A stretch of 38,537 nucleotides of DNA from Pseudomonadota bacterium (GTDB lineage Bacteria; Pseudomonadota; Gammaproteobacteria; Steroidobacterales; Woeseiaceae). The stretch is taken from the NCBI GenBank assembly GCA_022573655.1, contig JACZTO010000018.1, positions 1 through 38,537 on the forward strand. Direction: 5' to 3'. The position numbers and the translations under genes are program-made. Each line of letters begins with the position of its first letter. Position 1 is the stretch's first letter. This document shows positions 15,475 to 29,440 of this stretch, piece by piece. Under the pieces are notes generated by a model. The model searched no databases. It was given only the letters and a program-made list of their open reading frames with translations, and was not told where the DNA came from.

Positions 15475-16254
15475 CTAACCTACGCGCTTCTTGGCTGCAC
15501 GCCAATGGCGTTCCAGCGATTCGACATTAAAGTCCCTGAAGCGCTTGCCGTCTGCAGTTATCGCATTCTCCATGTCCCGGAAACGCCGCTCGAACTTGTA
15601 ATTTGCACCCGTTAGAGCCTTTTCCGGGTCGATGTCGAGATGTCTGGCCATGTTAACCACCGCAAACAGAACATCACCGAATTCCTCTTCCATATCGGCC
15701 GCGTCACGTGTGCCGGTAGCCTCCTCGAGTTCATCGAGTTCCTCATGAATCTTGTCTCTGACGCCTTTGCGATTCCGCCAGTCGAAGCCAACCCGTCCAG
15801 CCCGCTTGCCAAGTAATTGTGCTCGTTTCAGCGCCGGCAGTGCTTTGGCGACGCCAGCCAACGCGCTGCTATCCCCATCGTTCGTCCGCTCCGCCTCTTT
15901 GATCCGCTCCCAACTGCCCTCCTGCACCCCGGCGGCAAGCTCGACTTCGTTGCCGAACACGTGCGGATGACGTCGTACCATTTTGTCCGATATGGCTGCC
16001 GCTACATCGTCGAAATCGAAATGGCCGGCCTCCTCGGCCATGCGCGCGTGAAACACCACCTGAAAAAGCAAGTCGCCGAGTTCATCACGCAAGTCTGCCA
16101 TGTCATCGCGCTCGATCGCATCGGCAACTTCGTAAGCCTCTTCAATCGTATACGGCGCGATACTGGAAAAATCCTGCTCGATATCCCACGGACAGCCGTT
16201 GTCCGGGTCGCGGAGCTTGTACATTACTTCAAGTAGTTTCTCTATTTTAGTCAT
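15475..16254 (-). CDS. mazG: Nucleoside triphosphate pyrophosphohydrolase MazG
   Basis: MazG hydrolyses NTPs and dNTPs to monophosphates and pyrophosphate. It is thought to clean the nucleotide pool and lower ppGpp during starvation. The 259-residue protein has two tandem MazG domains. Each carries the metal-binding pattern: EEAYEVADAI with DELGDLLFQVVFHAR (about 38-70), and EELDELEEA with EEEFGDVLFAVVNMAR (about 171-205). The N-terminal CPWDIEQDF is characteristic. It starts four nt after the Nudix gene, so two nucleotide-hydrolase genes appear to be cotranscribed. No toxin gene such as mazF is nearby. Confidence 0.94.
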   Translation of the reverse strand: MTKIEKLLEVMYKLRDPDNGCPWDIEQDFSSIAPYTIEEAYEVADAIERDDMADLRDELGDLLFQVVFHARMAEEAGHFDFDDVAAAISDKMVRRHPHVFGNEVELAAGVQEGSWERIKEAERTNDGDSSALAGVAKALPALKRAQLLGKRAGRVGFDWRNRKGVRDKIHEELDELEEATGTRDAADMEEEFGDVLFAVVNMARHLDIDPEKALTGANYKFERRFRDMENAITADGKRFRDFNVESLERHWRAAKKRVG

Positions 16255-16257
16255 AAC

Positions 16258-16902
16258 TCATTTATTTAACAGTATTTTTCGTAGTTCTAATATGATGTAA
16301 GCGGTTGCGCCCCAGATTCGCTCTCCTTCCCAGCTAAATTCGATCATCGGCACTTCGCGGCCGTGAAATTCTCGCATTTTGCGAATGTCGTTGGCCGCAT
16401 CCAGAAAAAAGTGCAGCGGCACCTCGAAGGTATATTCGACTTCCGATTGATCGATCACGAGTTCTGTGTCACCCGATATCAAGCCCACCACCGGTGTAAC
16501 AGCGTAGCCCGTGATTGTCGGCATGGCGCGCAGATAGCCGACGACCGATACATCGTGCGGCGCTATGCCAACTTCCTCATGGGTTTCGCGTAACGCCGTC
16601 GCTTCCACATTCTCGTCGTGATCTTCCATGCGACCGCCCGGGAAGCTCACCTGGCCGGCATGATGCTTCAGTTCTGCAGCACGCTGCGTCAACAAAATCG
16701 TTAATTCGTTGCCGCGCTCGATCACCGGCACCAGGACACCGGCGGGCTTCAAGTGCCCACTCAGTTGCTCACGCATCGGCTCCGGCCAACGCGAGCTGCC
16801 TGGCGGCATCGCGACGTCTGTGGGGCTTTTCGAAAGCCTGGTGCCCGCGAAGTGGCGACGAATATCTTGCGACGTGAGTTTGATGTCGTCGGCCGATTTC
16901 AC
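16258..16902 (-). CDS. Nudix hydrolase, CoA pyrophosphatase (NudL) type
   Basis: The Nudix box G-x5-E-x7-REUxEExGU is complete, running from GRMEDHDENVEATALRETHE to the VGI that follows (about residues 90-112). The surrounding pattern (VLVPVIERGNELTILLTQRA, LKHHAGQVSFPGG) matches the CoA pyrophosphatase subgroup, which splits CoA into 4'-phosphopantetheine and 3',5'-ADP. Substrate is inferred from these flanks. The start is GTG 16900-16902, seven nt after the fumC stop, with a weak ribosome site. It is in a fumC-nudix-mazG run. Confidence 0.88.
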   Translation of the reverse strand: MKSADDIKLTSQDIRRHFAGTRLSKSPTDVAMPPGSSRWPEPMREQLSGHLKPAGVLVPVIERGNELTILLTQRAAELKHHAGQVSFPGGRMEDHDENVEATALRETHEEVGIAPHDVSVVGYLRAMPTITGYAVTPVVGLISGDTELVIDQSEVEYTFEVPLHFFLDAANDIRKMREFHGREVPMIEFSWEGERIWGATAYIILELRKILLNK

Positions 16903-16909
16903 AGCGCCG

Positions 16910-19767
<2,858 letters not shown>

Positions 19768-19777
19768 CCCCCGACGC

Positions 19778-20923
19778 GTGCTAAAACTGCCGGACAATTT
19801 ATCGACGGAAGAGTTTCTGTCAGGCTGTTGGCAGAAAAAACCGTTATTCATGCCACAGGCACTAAGTCGAATCCGACCTGCCGTGACACGCAATGAAATT
19901 GGCTGGCTCGCCACACTGGAAGATGTGGAGTCTCGAATTGTTTTCGTTGAACGCGGCGCGAACGGTTTGCATTACCGGGCCAAGAGTGGACCGTTCGAAA
20001 CGCAGTATCTCCAAGGCCTGCCAAAGCGCGACTGGACATTGCTGGTGCACGACGTGGAAAAGCACCTGCCTGCGATGCGCGCGCTGTTCGCACACGTGTC
20101 GTTCATACCCGACTGGCGCATTGACGATTTGATGGTCAGTTTCGCAGCACCCGGCGGCGGTGTCGGGCCGCATCGCGACCAATACGATGTGTTCTTATGT
20201 CAGGGCACGGGTATTCGCAATTGGCAATTTACAACCGCAAATGTCGCCTCCAACAGCGCTGCGAGTTCCGACCTGGCGCTTCTGCACGAATTTGTCGGGG
20301 ACGAATCGCACGACGCAGCAGCGGGCGACGTTTTGTATCTCCCACCTGGCGTGGCACATTGGGGCACGGCGACGCGTGCCTGCATCACTTACTCAATCGG
20401 TATGCGTGCACCACAGATCTCAGATCTAATGCAAACTCTCGCAGGCAGTATTGAAGGCAACGACGCATTTTATGCTGACCCTGATCTTGAAATTGCCGAA
20501 GCACGGCCGGGATACCTGTCTGCTGCAGCAACACGGCGTGCTCGACTGTTGCTGTCCATTTCAGACAATAACTCCGTTGACCTGCCCGTGATTCTCGGCC
20601 GTTTCGTGACCCAGACCAAGGAATGGCTGACGCCCGACGGAGTGGACGAACTCGAAGTCGATGACGTCATCGGAGATATCGCCGCCGCAGGTGGGCTTGT
20701 GGTTCATGGCATGGCACGCATCGCGTTTGATGACCGGAACATCTACCTCAATGGTCGACACCTGCGCGCCGACCCCGAAACCGTGTCCGTAGCGGCCAGA
20801 ATTTGTGCCAGTCGGGGTTTACAAAAGGATGATTTGATATCGATGCGGGGTAGTGACTGCGGAATCGAACTGTTGAAGTGGCTGCTTATGCATGGTGCAT
20901 TCGATCTTAATGGGGATAAATGA
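19778..20923 (+). CDS. roxA: Ribosomal protein uL16 3-hydroxylase (JmjC-type)
   Basis: RoxA (YcfD) is an Fe(II)/2-oxoglutarate oxygenase that hydroxylates an arginine of ribosomal protein uL16. The metal triad is visible: His132 and Asp134 in GVGPHRDQYDVF and His194 in PPGVAHWG. The flanks PDWRIDDLMVSFAAPGGGVG and YSIGMRAPQ are close to E. coli YcfD. A C-terminal winged-helix region follows the cupin. The start is most likely GTG 19778, 381 residues; it lacks an obvious ribosome site and may be coupled to purB, 11 nt upstream. A TTG at 19733 would overlap purB. Confidence 0.93.
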   Translation: MLKLPDNLSTEEFLSGCWQKKPLFMPQALSRIRPAVTRNEIGWLATLEDVESRIVFVERGANGLHYRAKSGPFETQYLQGLPKRDWTLLVHDVEKHLPAMRALFAHVSFIPDWRIDDLMVSFAAPGGGVGPHRDQYDVFLCQGTGIRNWQFTTANVASNSAASSDLALLHEFVGDESHDAAAGDVLYLPPGVAHWGTATRACITYSIGMRAPQISDLMQTLAGSIEGNDAFYADPDLEIAEARPGYLSAAATRRARLLLSISDNNSVDLPVILGRFVTQTKEWLTPDGVDELEVDDVIGDIAAAGGLVVHGMARIAFDDRNIYLNGRHLRADPETVSVAARICASRGLQKDDLISMRGSDCGIELLKWLLMHGAFDLNGDK

Positions 20924-21081
20924 CCATATACGGACTTTAATTGGGCCGGGACGATTGTCGCAAGTCGTCTGAAGCGCACACTTGGCGCGGGATACGAATG
21001 ATTTTCATCCACGGATCGTCATCGAAATTGTGACACAGTTGGCACTGAGCAGCCCCTCTCACCCGGTAGACTGTCGGGTCT

Positions 21082-21579
21082 ATGGACGACGCGCATCAAA
21101 AAGGCAAACGCTGGGTAATCTCGACCGAGGAAGAAATGCGTCAGGCTGTGATCAAAGTAGCGCTTGAAGCCAAGCGCAAGGTCTCTATTTTTACGCACGA
21201 TCTCGAACCTGGTATCTACGACAATCCGGAATTCCTGGAAATCATCAAACGTCTTGTCCTGTCACAAACCTACGCACGAATTCGTGTACTGATTGCTGAT
21301 CCGGCGCGCGCTGTCAAAAACGGTAACAACTTCGTGCATCTTGGCCGCCGTCTGAATACCTATATCGAATTCCGGCATGTGCACGAGGACCTGCGTACGC
21401 ACTCCGAGGCATTCTGCATCGCCGATCAAACGGCTCTCGTCTACCGGCTACAGGCCCAGCGCTGGGACGGTATCACTGATACTTACGAACCGGCGGTCGC
21501 GAAGCTGTACGGAACGATGTTCGACGAGATCTGGCTGGAGAGCGCAGTCGAAATGGAATTCCGCCAACTCAGCATCTAA
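21082..21579 (+). CDS. Conserved protein of unknown function
   Basis: A 165-residue soluble protein. I recall similar proteins in gammaproteobacteria beside acetyltransferase, roxA or mnmA genes (possibly the DUF7931 group), but cannot confirm this. The pattern suggests a phospholipase-D-like fold half: KVSIFTHDLEPGIYDNPEFL, then RIRVLIADPARAVKNGN, LGRRLNTYIEFR, and EAFCIADQTALVYR. The catalytic HKD motif of active phospholipase-D enzymes is not present, so it may be a non-catalytic or nucleic-acid-binding relative. No signal peptide or membrane segment. It follows roxA by 158 bp of sequence in which I see nothing else, and precedes a REP-like element. Confidence 0.75.
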   Translation: MDDAHQKGKRWVISTEEEMRQAVIKVALEAKRKVSIFTHDLEPGIYDNPEFLEIIKRLVLSQTYARIRVLIADPARAVKNGNNFVHLGRRLNTYIEFRHVHEDLRTHSEAFCIADQTALVYRLQAQRWDGITDTYEPAVAKLYGTMFDEIWLESAVEMEFRQLSI

Positions 21580-21582
21580 ATT

Positions 21583-21645
21583 GTAGGAGCGGGCCTTGCA
21601 CCCAAAGGGCATACACCCGCGATCGCGCCCAAGGGGCGCTCCTAC
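21583..21645. repeat. REP-like palindromic element
   Basis: GTAGGAGC at 21583-21590 is mirrored by GCTCCTAC at 21638-21645. The interior reads GGGCCTTGCACCC and CCCGCGATCGCGCCC. Elements of the GTAGGAGCGGG...CGCTCCTAC type are widespread intergenic REPs in pseudomonads and relatives, usually moved by a RAYT transposase encoded elsewhere (recall). It lies between the unknown gene and mnmA and may act as a transcript-stabilising hairpin. Confidence 0.8.
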
Positions 21646-21665
21646 GGTGTTAATATGCGCCGCCT

Positions 21666-22772
21666 ATGGCGCCCTCACTCGACCACCAGGTAGCAAATAA
21701 GAAAGTCGTCCTCGGATTATCCGGGGGTGTGGACTCTGCTGTGGCCGCAATTCTACTGCAACGTGCTGGTGCCGAGGTGCATGCCCTGCACATGACCAAC
21801 TGGGAAGACGATGATGGCTACTGCACGGCAGCCGATGACCTGCAGGACGCGCGGCAGGTCTGCGAACAGCTCGACATACCCTTGCACCATGTGAACTTCT
21901 CAAAACAGTATCGCGATCAGGTATTTGAATACTTTCTCGACGAATACCGTGCTGGACGCACGCCCAACCCGGACGTGCTGTGCAATCGTGAAATCAAGTT
22001 CGGCGTATTTCGTGATTACGCGAAACGCCTGGGCGGTGAATTGCTTGCGACTGGCCACTACGTGCAGTCAGACATCGTCGACGGGCACGGCACCCTGATG
22101 AAGGGCGCCGACGCCGGCAAGGACCAGAGTTACTTTCTGCACGCTGTTAGTAGCGAAGCATTCGCAGAATCCGTCTTTCCGTTGGGCGACTTGCAGAAAA
22201 ACGAGGTTCGACAAATCGCGCGCGACTTTGGGCTCGATATACACGACAAGAAAGACAGTACCGGTATCTGCTTCATTGGAGAACGCCCGTTTCGCGAGTT
22301 CCTGAGCACCTATCTTCCGGCGAAACCGGGACCCATGCGTACACCGGGCGGCGCCGAGATGGGAACGCATCAAGGCCTGATGTTTTACACGCTGGGCCAG
22401 CGACAGGGTCTCGGTATCGGCGGCCGCAACGACCGCAGTGAGGAGCCATGGTATGTCGTCGCCAAGAATCTCGACGACAACGTCCTCGTGGTCGCACAGG
22501 GTGAACACGACATGCTGTTCAGCAACTGGCTCATTGCGACCGACGCCAGCTGGATAGGAATGCCCCCCGATGGGCTCGATGAGGGCCTGCGCTGCAAGGC
22601 GAAGATCCGTTATCGACAGGCCGATCAGGATTGCGTCGTGCGAACGCTAGCCGACGAGCAGATCGAAGTACGCTTCGATGAGCGCCAAAAGGCCGTCGCA
22701 CCAGGCCAATTCGTCGTTTTTTACGACGCCGACCGCTGCCTTGGCGGGGCTGTCATACATCAAATAGGGTAA
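21666..22772 (+). CDS. mnmA: tRNA-specific 2-thiouridylase MnmA
   Basis: MnmA thiolates U34 of Lys, Glu and Gln tRNAs, taking sulphur relayed from TusE. The 368-residue protein has the PP-loop SGGVDS (19-24), catalytic Cys106 in NPDVLCNREIKF and partner Cys202 in STGICFIGER. It also has the ATGHY and GKDQSYFL motifs and the C-terminal beta domains (GLMFYTLGQRQGLGIGG onward). Length is usual. The start ATG 21666 lies 20 bp after the REP-like element and has no strong ribosome site; the real start could be a few codons later, just before VVLGLSGGVDS. Confidence 0.96.
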   Translation: MAPSLDHQVANKKVVLGLSGGVDSAVAAILLQRAGAEVHALHMTNWEDDDGYCTAADDLQDARQVCEQLDIPLHHVNFSKQYRDQVFEYFLDEYRAGRTPNPDVLCNREIKFGVFRDYAKRLGGELLATGHYVQSDIVDGHGTLMKGADAGKDQSYFLHAVSSEAFAESVFPLGDLQKNEVRQIARDFGLDIHDKKDSTGICFIGERPFREFLSTYLPAKPGPMRTPGGAEMGTHQGLMFYTLGQRQGLGIGGRNDRSEEPWYVVAKNLDDNVLVVAQGEHDMLFSNWLIATDASWIGMPPDGLDEGLRCKAKIRYRQADQDCVVRTLADEQIEVRFDERQKAVAPGQFVVFYDADRCLGGAVIHQIG

Positions 22773-22793
22773 GCGCAGCAGCAGGCGTTTCGC

Positions 22794-22799
22794 TATAAT
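22794..22799 (+). promoter_or_regulatory. Candidate -10 hexamer for acnA
   Basis: A perfect TATAAT lies 51 bp before the acnA start and just after the mnmA stop. No good -35 hexamer is found 16-18 bp upstream, so an activator may be needed or the match may be fortuitous. A GC-rich arm (GGCGG / CCGCC, about 22812-22826) follows in the leader. Confidence 0.4.
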
Positions 22800-22850
22800 G
22801 CGCCCCCCGCGGCGGCCTGCCCGCCGAGAACAAATCCCGGAGAGAAAGCT

Positions 22851-25514
<2,664 letters not shown>

Positions 25515-25528
25515 CGGCAGAAGTTAAA

Positions 25529-26527
25529 GTGAAAGAACGATCGGCGGACAATATTCTTAAGACCAGTCGATGGGGAAAAATCATCGGGTGGTCGTTTGCT
25601 GGCGTGATGCTGATCATGTTCGCCATCATGTTCTGGTTATCGCGCGAACCTGACGTTTTTTGGGTCAGCCGTTCGGTCAGCGACGATTCGACCAACGTAG
25701 GCTTCTCCACAACCGATACTTTGGTTCGAGTCGCCGAAACCCTGCTCGACAAACGCGGCGGCTACCTGAGCAACGACAAGATTCCGCCGAATATCTTTCT
25801 CGACAATATTCCCAGCTGGGAATTCGGTGTGTTGCAGCAGGTCCGGGACATGGCTCGCATCATTCGCAATGACTACAGTCGCAGCCAGTCCCAGTCGAAG
25901 GAAGACGCAGATGTTGCCAAAGCGGAGCCATTGTTCTTCATCGACAATGAATCATGGATGCTGCCGGCGGCCGAGTCCGCGTATCGTGACGCAATTAAGG
26001 GATTTACAAAATACCGTGATCGACTTGCAGCCAATGATCCGGGCACCCGATTCTATGCGCGTGCCGACAACCTTCGCGAATGGCTTGCCCAGGTAGAGAA
26101 ACGACTGGGTAGCATCACTCGACGCTTAGGCGACAGCGTCGCAAGCACTCGCATCAATGACGATCTTGCGGGCGACGCCGCAGCCGAGGCTGCAGGCTCG
26201 CAACCGGATACGGTCGACGTGCGCACCTCATGGTTTCAGGTCGACAACATTTTCTTCGAGGCCCGCGGCGCCGCCTGGGCGCTGGTGCATTTCTTCCGTG
26301 CCGCTGAGTTCGACTTTGCGAAAGTACTGGCGGACAAGAACGCCGAGGCCAGCGTCCGGCAGATCATTCGCGAACTGGAGGCGAGCCTGGAGCCGATGCA
26401 CTCGCCAATGATCCTCAATGGCGGTGGTTTCGGATTGTTCGCCAATCACTCGCTGGTAATGGCAAATTATCTTGCGCGGGCGAATGCGGCGGTGATTAAT
26501 CTGCGCGAGTTACTCGACCAGGGATAG
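25529..26527 (+). CDS. DUF2333 family membrane-anchored protein
   Basis: A 332-residue protein with one N-terminal membrane segment (about 19-38, IIGWSFAGVMLIMFAIMFWL) and a large, presumably periplasmic domain. The regions FSTTDTLVRVAETLLDKRGG, IPSWEFGVLQQVRDM, WFQVDNIFFEARGAAWAL and MILNGGGFGLFANHSLVMANYLARAN match the DUF2333 family as I know it. Function is not established. It starts with GTG 15 nt after acnA. Its last 18 bases overlap the end of the convergent TolB/TPR gene, so neither can have an intergenic terminator. Confidence 0.83.
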   Translation: MKERSADNILKTSRWGKIIGWSFAGVMLIMFAIMFWLSREPDVFWVSRSVSDDSTNVGFSTTDTLVRVAETLLDKRGGYLSNDKIPPNIFLDNIPSWEFGVLQQVRDMARIIRNDYSRSQSQSKEDADVAKAEPLFFIDNESWMLPAAESAYRDAIKGFTKYRDRLAANDPGTRFYARADNLREWLAQVEKRLGSITRRLGDSVASTRINDDLAGDAAAEAAGSQPDTVDVRTSWFQVDNIFFEARGAAWALVHFFRAAEFDFAKVLADKNAEASVRQIIRELEASLEPMHSPMILNGGGFGLFANHSLVMANYLARANAAVINLRELLDQG

Positions 26528-28585
26528 CGGGCGGATCAAGTCGTTGAAACGCTCGTCGTCGCGGAAAAAATCCCAGCGCGGATCGAGGTACAGCACCCAG
26601 CGTGAAGATGCACTTGGCTTGTCGATCAGTTGCGCCAAGATTTCCAGCGCGCGATCACGTTCACCCGTCAGCGCGAGAACCTCGCACAAAGTCTCTAGAA
26701 ACCACGGCGCACCAACCTTGTCGTTTTGCAGCGAAACAATTCGGGTCGCCTCTTCAGCGAGTGCTATCGCGCGCGATTTTTCACCCTGAAAGGCCAGTGC
26801 CAGTGCCAACGTAGAGAACTCCGGCGCCACTACCAGGCCCGGGCGATTGCGATCGATATTCGCCAGTCGCTGAACTGCGTCGGCGAGTAACGAGTCGGCC
26901 CGATCTGTCTCGCCCAGGTGCCGATATGCGCGCGCGAGTTGCAGCTCGCGGTAGCCCGCGAATCCTGCCAGCGATGAATATTCCCGAACTTCGGGCCGCT
27001 CCCACGCTTCGATGACCCCGGCAAAATCACGCTCAAACCAGGGAAGGTCAACAGTCGCAAAAACGTACGCGTCACCGACATTGGGGCGAACGTTGGTTAA
27101 GAGTTCGCGTGACGACACAACGTCGCCTCGGGACCACATCGGCAACATCGCCGCGGTCGAAGCCAGATCAGTGTCATCGCCAAAGCGCTCCCGCGCCACC
27201 ATTAGAAGTTCCTCCAGGCGCGACCATTGGCGCATCTGCGCCAGGGTTACGGCGGCGTTCGACATTGCGCTGGCGTTCGCAGGATCCAGGTCTGCCGATT
27301 GCAGCAGGCTGCTTACGGACTCTTCCCACAAGCCCAGGCGCCGCTGCGTGAGTCCGAGCTTTGCCAGGATCGATGCATCTCCCGGCATTGCGGCATGGGC
27401 CCTGAGGAACGCATTCAATGCCGCCGCGTAGTCTTGTTCGAAGCGATACAGGAATTCGCCTTGCGCGGCCAGTAACTCGGGTGATCCGGGGCTGAGGATC
27501 GCCGCCGCTGTGTCCAGTGACGCGCGTGCAGCCTGCTCGCGTTGCGGCGTGGCGTCGTAGCCTATCCAGACCAGATGAGCATAAGTGTCGGCCAGTAGCA
27601 GGTGCGCCATTGCAAAGTTCGGGTCCAGCGCTACGGCCTGTTCGGCGTAGGGCAGCAAGGCCTTGTACTTATCCAGGTTGTAACCGGAACCGCTCAGCAG
27701 GTTGCGCGCGCGCAAATAGGCGTCGTAGGCCTCGAGGCTTTGTGTCGGCGCAACGGCAAACGCCTGCTGTTCCTCCGCGGTCGTCAGTTCTCCTTTGATG
27801 GCAGCGACGATGTGACGTGTAATTTCCGTCTGGATATCGAACAGGTTGTCGATCGTCATTTCGCGATCGAAGGTTTCGGCCCAGAGGTGCTGGTCCGTCG
27901 CGACGTCGATTAATTGCGCGTTAATGCGAATACGATGCCCGGCACGTTGCACGCCGCCCTCCAGCACCGTCGCCACGCCCAGTTCCTGGGCAATCTCAGG
28001 AATGCGTTTGTCGGTGTCACGATATTGCATGACCGAGGTGCGCGAAATCACTTTCAATCCCTTGATTTTCGCGAGTTGCGTCAGTAGGTCGTCATGGATT
28101 CCGTCGGTAAAGAACAGGTCTTCGTCGCGGTTGCTGCGATTGGCAAATGGCAGGACCGCGATTGATTGATCGTCGATATAGGCGGCCGCGTCTGAAATGT
28201 TCGTGTTAGTGGATTTTGACACCGATTCCATCGCGGGTTGGTCATCGGCAATTTGCGGCCACACGAACATGATGGCTACCCCGACTGCGGCTGCCAGCGT
28301 GATGTAGTCGAGCTTTTTTGCGGTCAGATGAGTGATCGAATCATCGCGAACGACATCACGCTCGCGCTTGATGCCCTCGGGCGTAATTTCATAGGCCCAC
28401 GAGATGATCAGCGCTGCAATGAATCCGATAACCAGCAGCAGGAACAACGCCTGGATGGCCCAGTCCGGTGCGCCAATGTTGTTCAGGACGACATCGGCAA
28501 TCTGCGCAATGAACCACGAGGCGATCGTATAGGCGACAGCTACGCGGATCACATTACGGCGACTGAGTTCCTTGAAAATCGTCAA
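26510..28585 (-). CDS. TolB/FlgO-like domain and TPR membrane protein
   Basis: A 691-residue protein with three membrane segments near 13-32, 44-66 and 95-112. The opening IFKELSRRNVIRVAVAY is the hallmark of a large family of adenylate-cyclase-associated TPR proteins. A FlgO/TolB-like domain follows (about 140-265: SIAVLPFANRS, FFTDGIHDDLLTQLAKI, VLEGGVQRAGHRIRINAQLI). About a dozen TPR-like helical pairs (300-680) complete it. There is no cyclase, kinase or HTH output domain, so it is probably a scaffold or sensor. I chose TTG 28585, preceded by GGGGGA, because it restores the family N-terminus; the longer frame to 28666 adds 27 unlikely residues. Confidence 0.82.
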   Translation of the reverse strand: MTIFKELSRRNVIRVAVAYTIASWFIAQIADVVLNNIGAPDWAIQALFLLLVIGFIAALIISWAYEITPEGIKRERDVVRDDSITHLTAKKLDYITLAAAVGVAIMFVWPQIADDQPAMESVSKSTNTNISDAAAYIDDQSIAVLPFANRSNRDEDLFFTDGIHDDLLTQLAKIKGLKVISRTSVMQYRDTDKRIPEIAQELGVATVLEGGVQRAGHRIRINAQLIDVATDQHLWAETFDREMTIDNLFDIQTEITRHIVAAIKGELTTAEEQQAFAVAPTQSLEAYDAYLRARNLLSGSGYNLDKYKALLPYAEQAVALDPNFAMAHLLLADTYAHLVWIGYDATPQREQAARASLDTAAAILSPGSPELLAAQGEFLYRFEQDYAAALNAFLRAHAAMPGDASILAKLGLTQRRLGLWEESVSSLLQSADLDPANASAMSNAAVTLAQMRQWSRLEELLMVARERFGDDTDLASTAAMLPMWSRGDVVSSRELLTNVRPNVGDAYVFATVDLPWFERDFAGVIEAWERPEVREYSSLAGFAGYRELQLARAYRHLGETDRADSLLADAVQRLANIDRNRPGLVVAPEFSTLALALAFQGEKSRAIALAEEATRIVSLQNDKVGAPWFLETLCEVLALTGERDRALEILAQLIDKPSASSRWVLYLDPRWDFFRDDERFNDLIRPLSLVE

Positions 28586-28652
28586 GCCTGGATCCCCCAA
28601 AGGTGTAGCACGACAAATCATCCGCTGCGCAAGCCTACCAGACAATTCAGGA

Positions 28653-29432
28653 CTAGTAGATTCCAACCCAGGTCGGAATACGCTTCCAGCTATTGTTGAG
28701 ATCCTTATCTAGCTGGCGATAGTCCGGCTCAAACCGCCCCACCAGGCTCCAGAATCGACGGGAGTGATTCATGTGACGGGCATGGCAGAGCTCGTGGATC
28801 ATGACATAGCGAAGATGTGCCGGGTCCAGGAACATCAGGCAATAATTCAGGCTGATGGTGCCGGAGCTGGAGTGGCTGCCCCAGCAGGTCTTCTGCCCGC
28901 GGACATGCATCTTTTTGTAGGAATTTCCGATCAGGGACGATACAGAACGCAGGCGCGGCGCATATTCGCGCTTTGCGAGGCTGGTCAGCCAGCGCTTAAG
29001 TGCTGCAACGCAGAGATTTTCATCACTGGTACGCCCCGACAGAACGACCGTATCGCCTTTTGCCCGGTACTTGACCGTGCTCACACCGTCCTGCGGCAGG
29101 TACTGCACGCAGAAATGTCGCTCGATTCCCCTGAGTTGCACGTTCTCAGGCAATGCAAATGGCTCAGGCGCGTGCTCAGCGGCAAATTGCTCCCTTACCT
29201 TGCGGATCCAGTCCCTGTGAGTCTCGACGAACTCGCGAACATCGGCTGGACGCGTCCGTTTCGGGACGACAACCTCGACGCGACCGCGCGGGAAGACCTT
29301 GATCGACAGGCGCTTTGCGCGGCCACTCTCACGCACAGAAAAGCCCGACATCGAGTCGGGCTCATCAACTTCTGAGAACAGGGGTAATTGGCTCGCGGCG
29401 CTCTGCACCGTCCCTATTCTACGGAATTCCAA
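28653..29432 (-). CDS. YgjP-like (M48/DUF45) metallopeptidase
   Basis: The zinc site HELCHARHMNHSRRFW (HELCH at 213-217 from the TTG start at 29432) and the upstream WGSHSSSGTISLNYCLMFLD are typical of the YgjP-like (WLM/DUF45) metallopeptidase family. It is a cytoplasmic protein with no signal peptide. The N-terminal part from FSVRESGRAKRLSIKVFPRG onward fits the family; the first 27 residues do not. The start is uncertain: TTG 29432, a GTG at 29408, or ATG 29351. The ATG lies within a hairpin at 29342-29362. The gene follows the VNG repeat protein by eight nt on the same strand. Confidence 0.83.
   Translation of the reverse strand: MEFRRIGTVQSAASQLPLFSEVDEPDSMSGFSVRESGRAKRLSIKVFPRGRVEVVVPKRTRPADVREFVETHRDWIRKVREQFAAEHAPEPFALPENVQLRGIERHFCVQYLPQDGVSTVKYRAKGDTVVLSGRTSDENLCVAALKRWLTSLAKREYAPRLRSVSSLIGNSYKKMHVRGQKTCWGSHSSSGTISLNYCLMFLDPAHLRYVMIHELCHARHMNHSRRFWSLVGRFEPDYRQLDKDLNNSWKRIPTWVGIY
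29342..29362 (-). other. Hairpin overlapping a possible start of the metallopeptidase
   Basis: On the minus strand AGCCCGAC, loop TCGAT, GTCGGGCT form a perfect 8-bp stem, followed by TTTCTG. It resembles a weak intrinsic terminator placed about 80 nt after the VNG gene stop. The ATG of Met28 (29351-29349) begins in the loop. It could end most VNG transcripts, or hide the internal start. Confidence 0.45.
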
Positions 29433-29440
29433 TGACTATT

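Noticed and set aside
21036-21056. TTGGCACTGAGCAGCCC as a sigma-54 promoter
   Set aside because: Same reason: the -12 position lacks the TTGC core.
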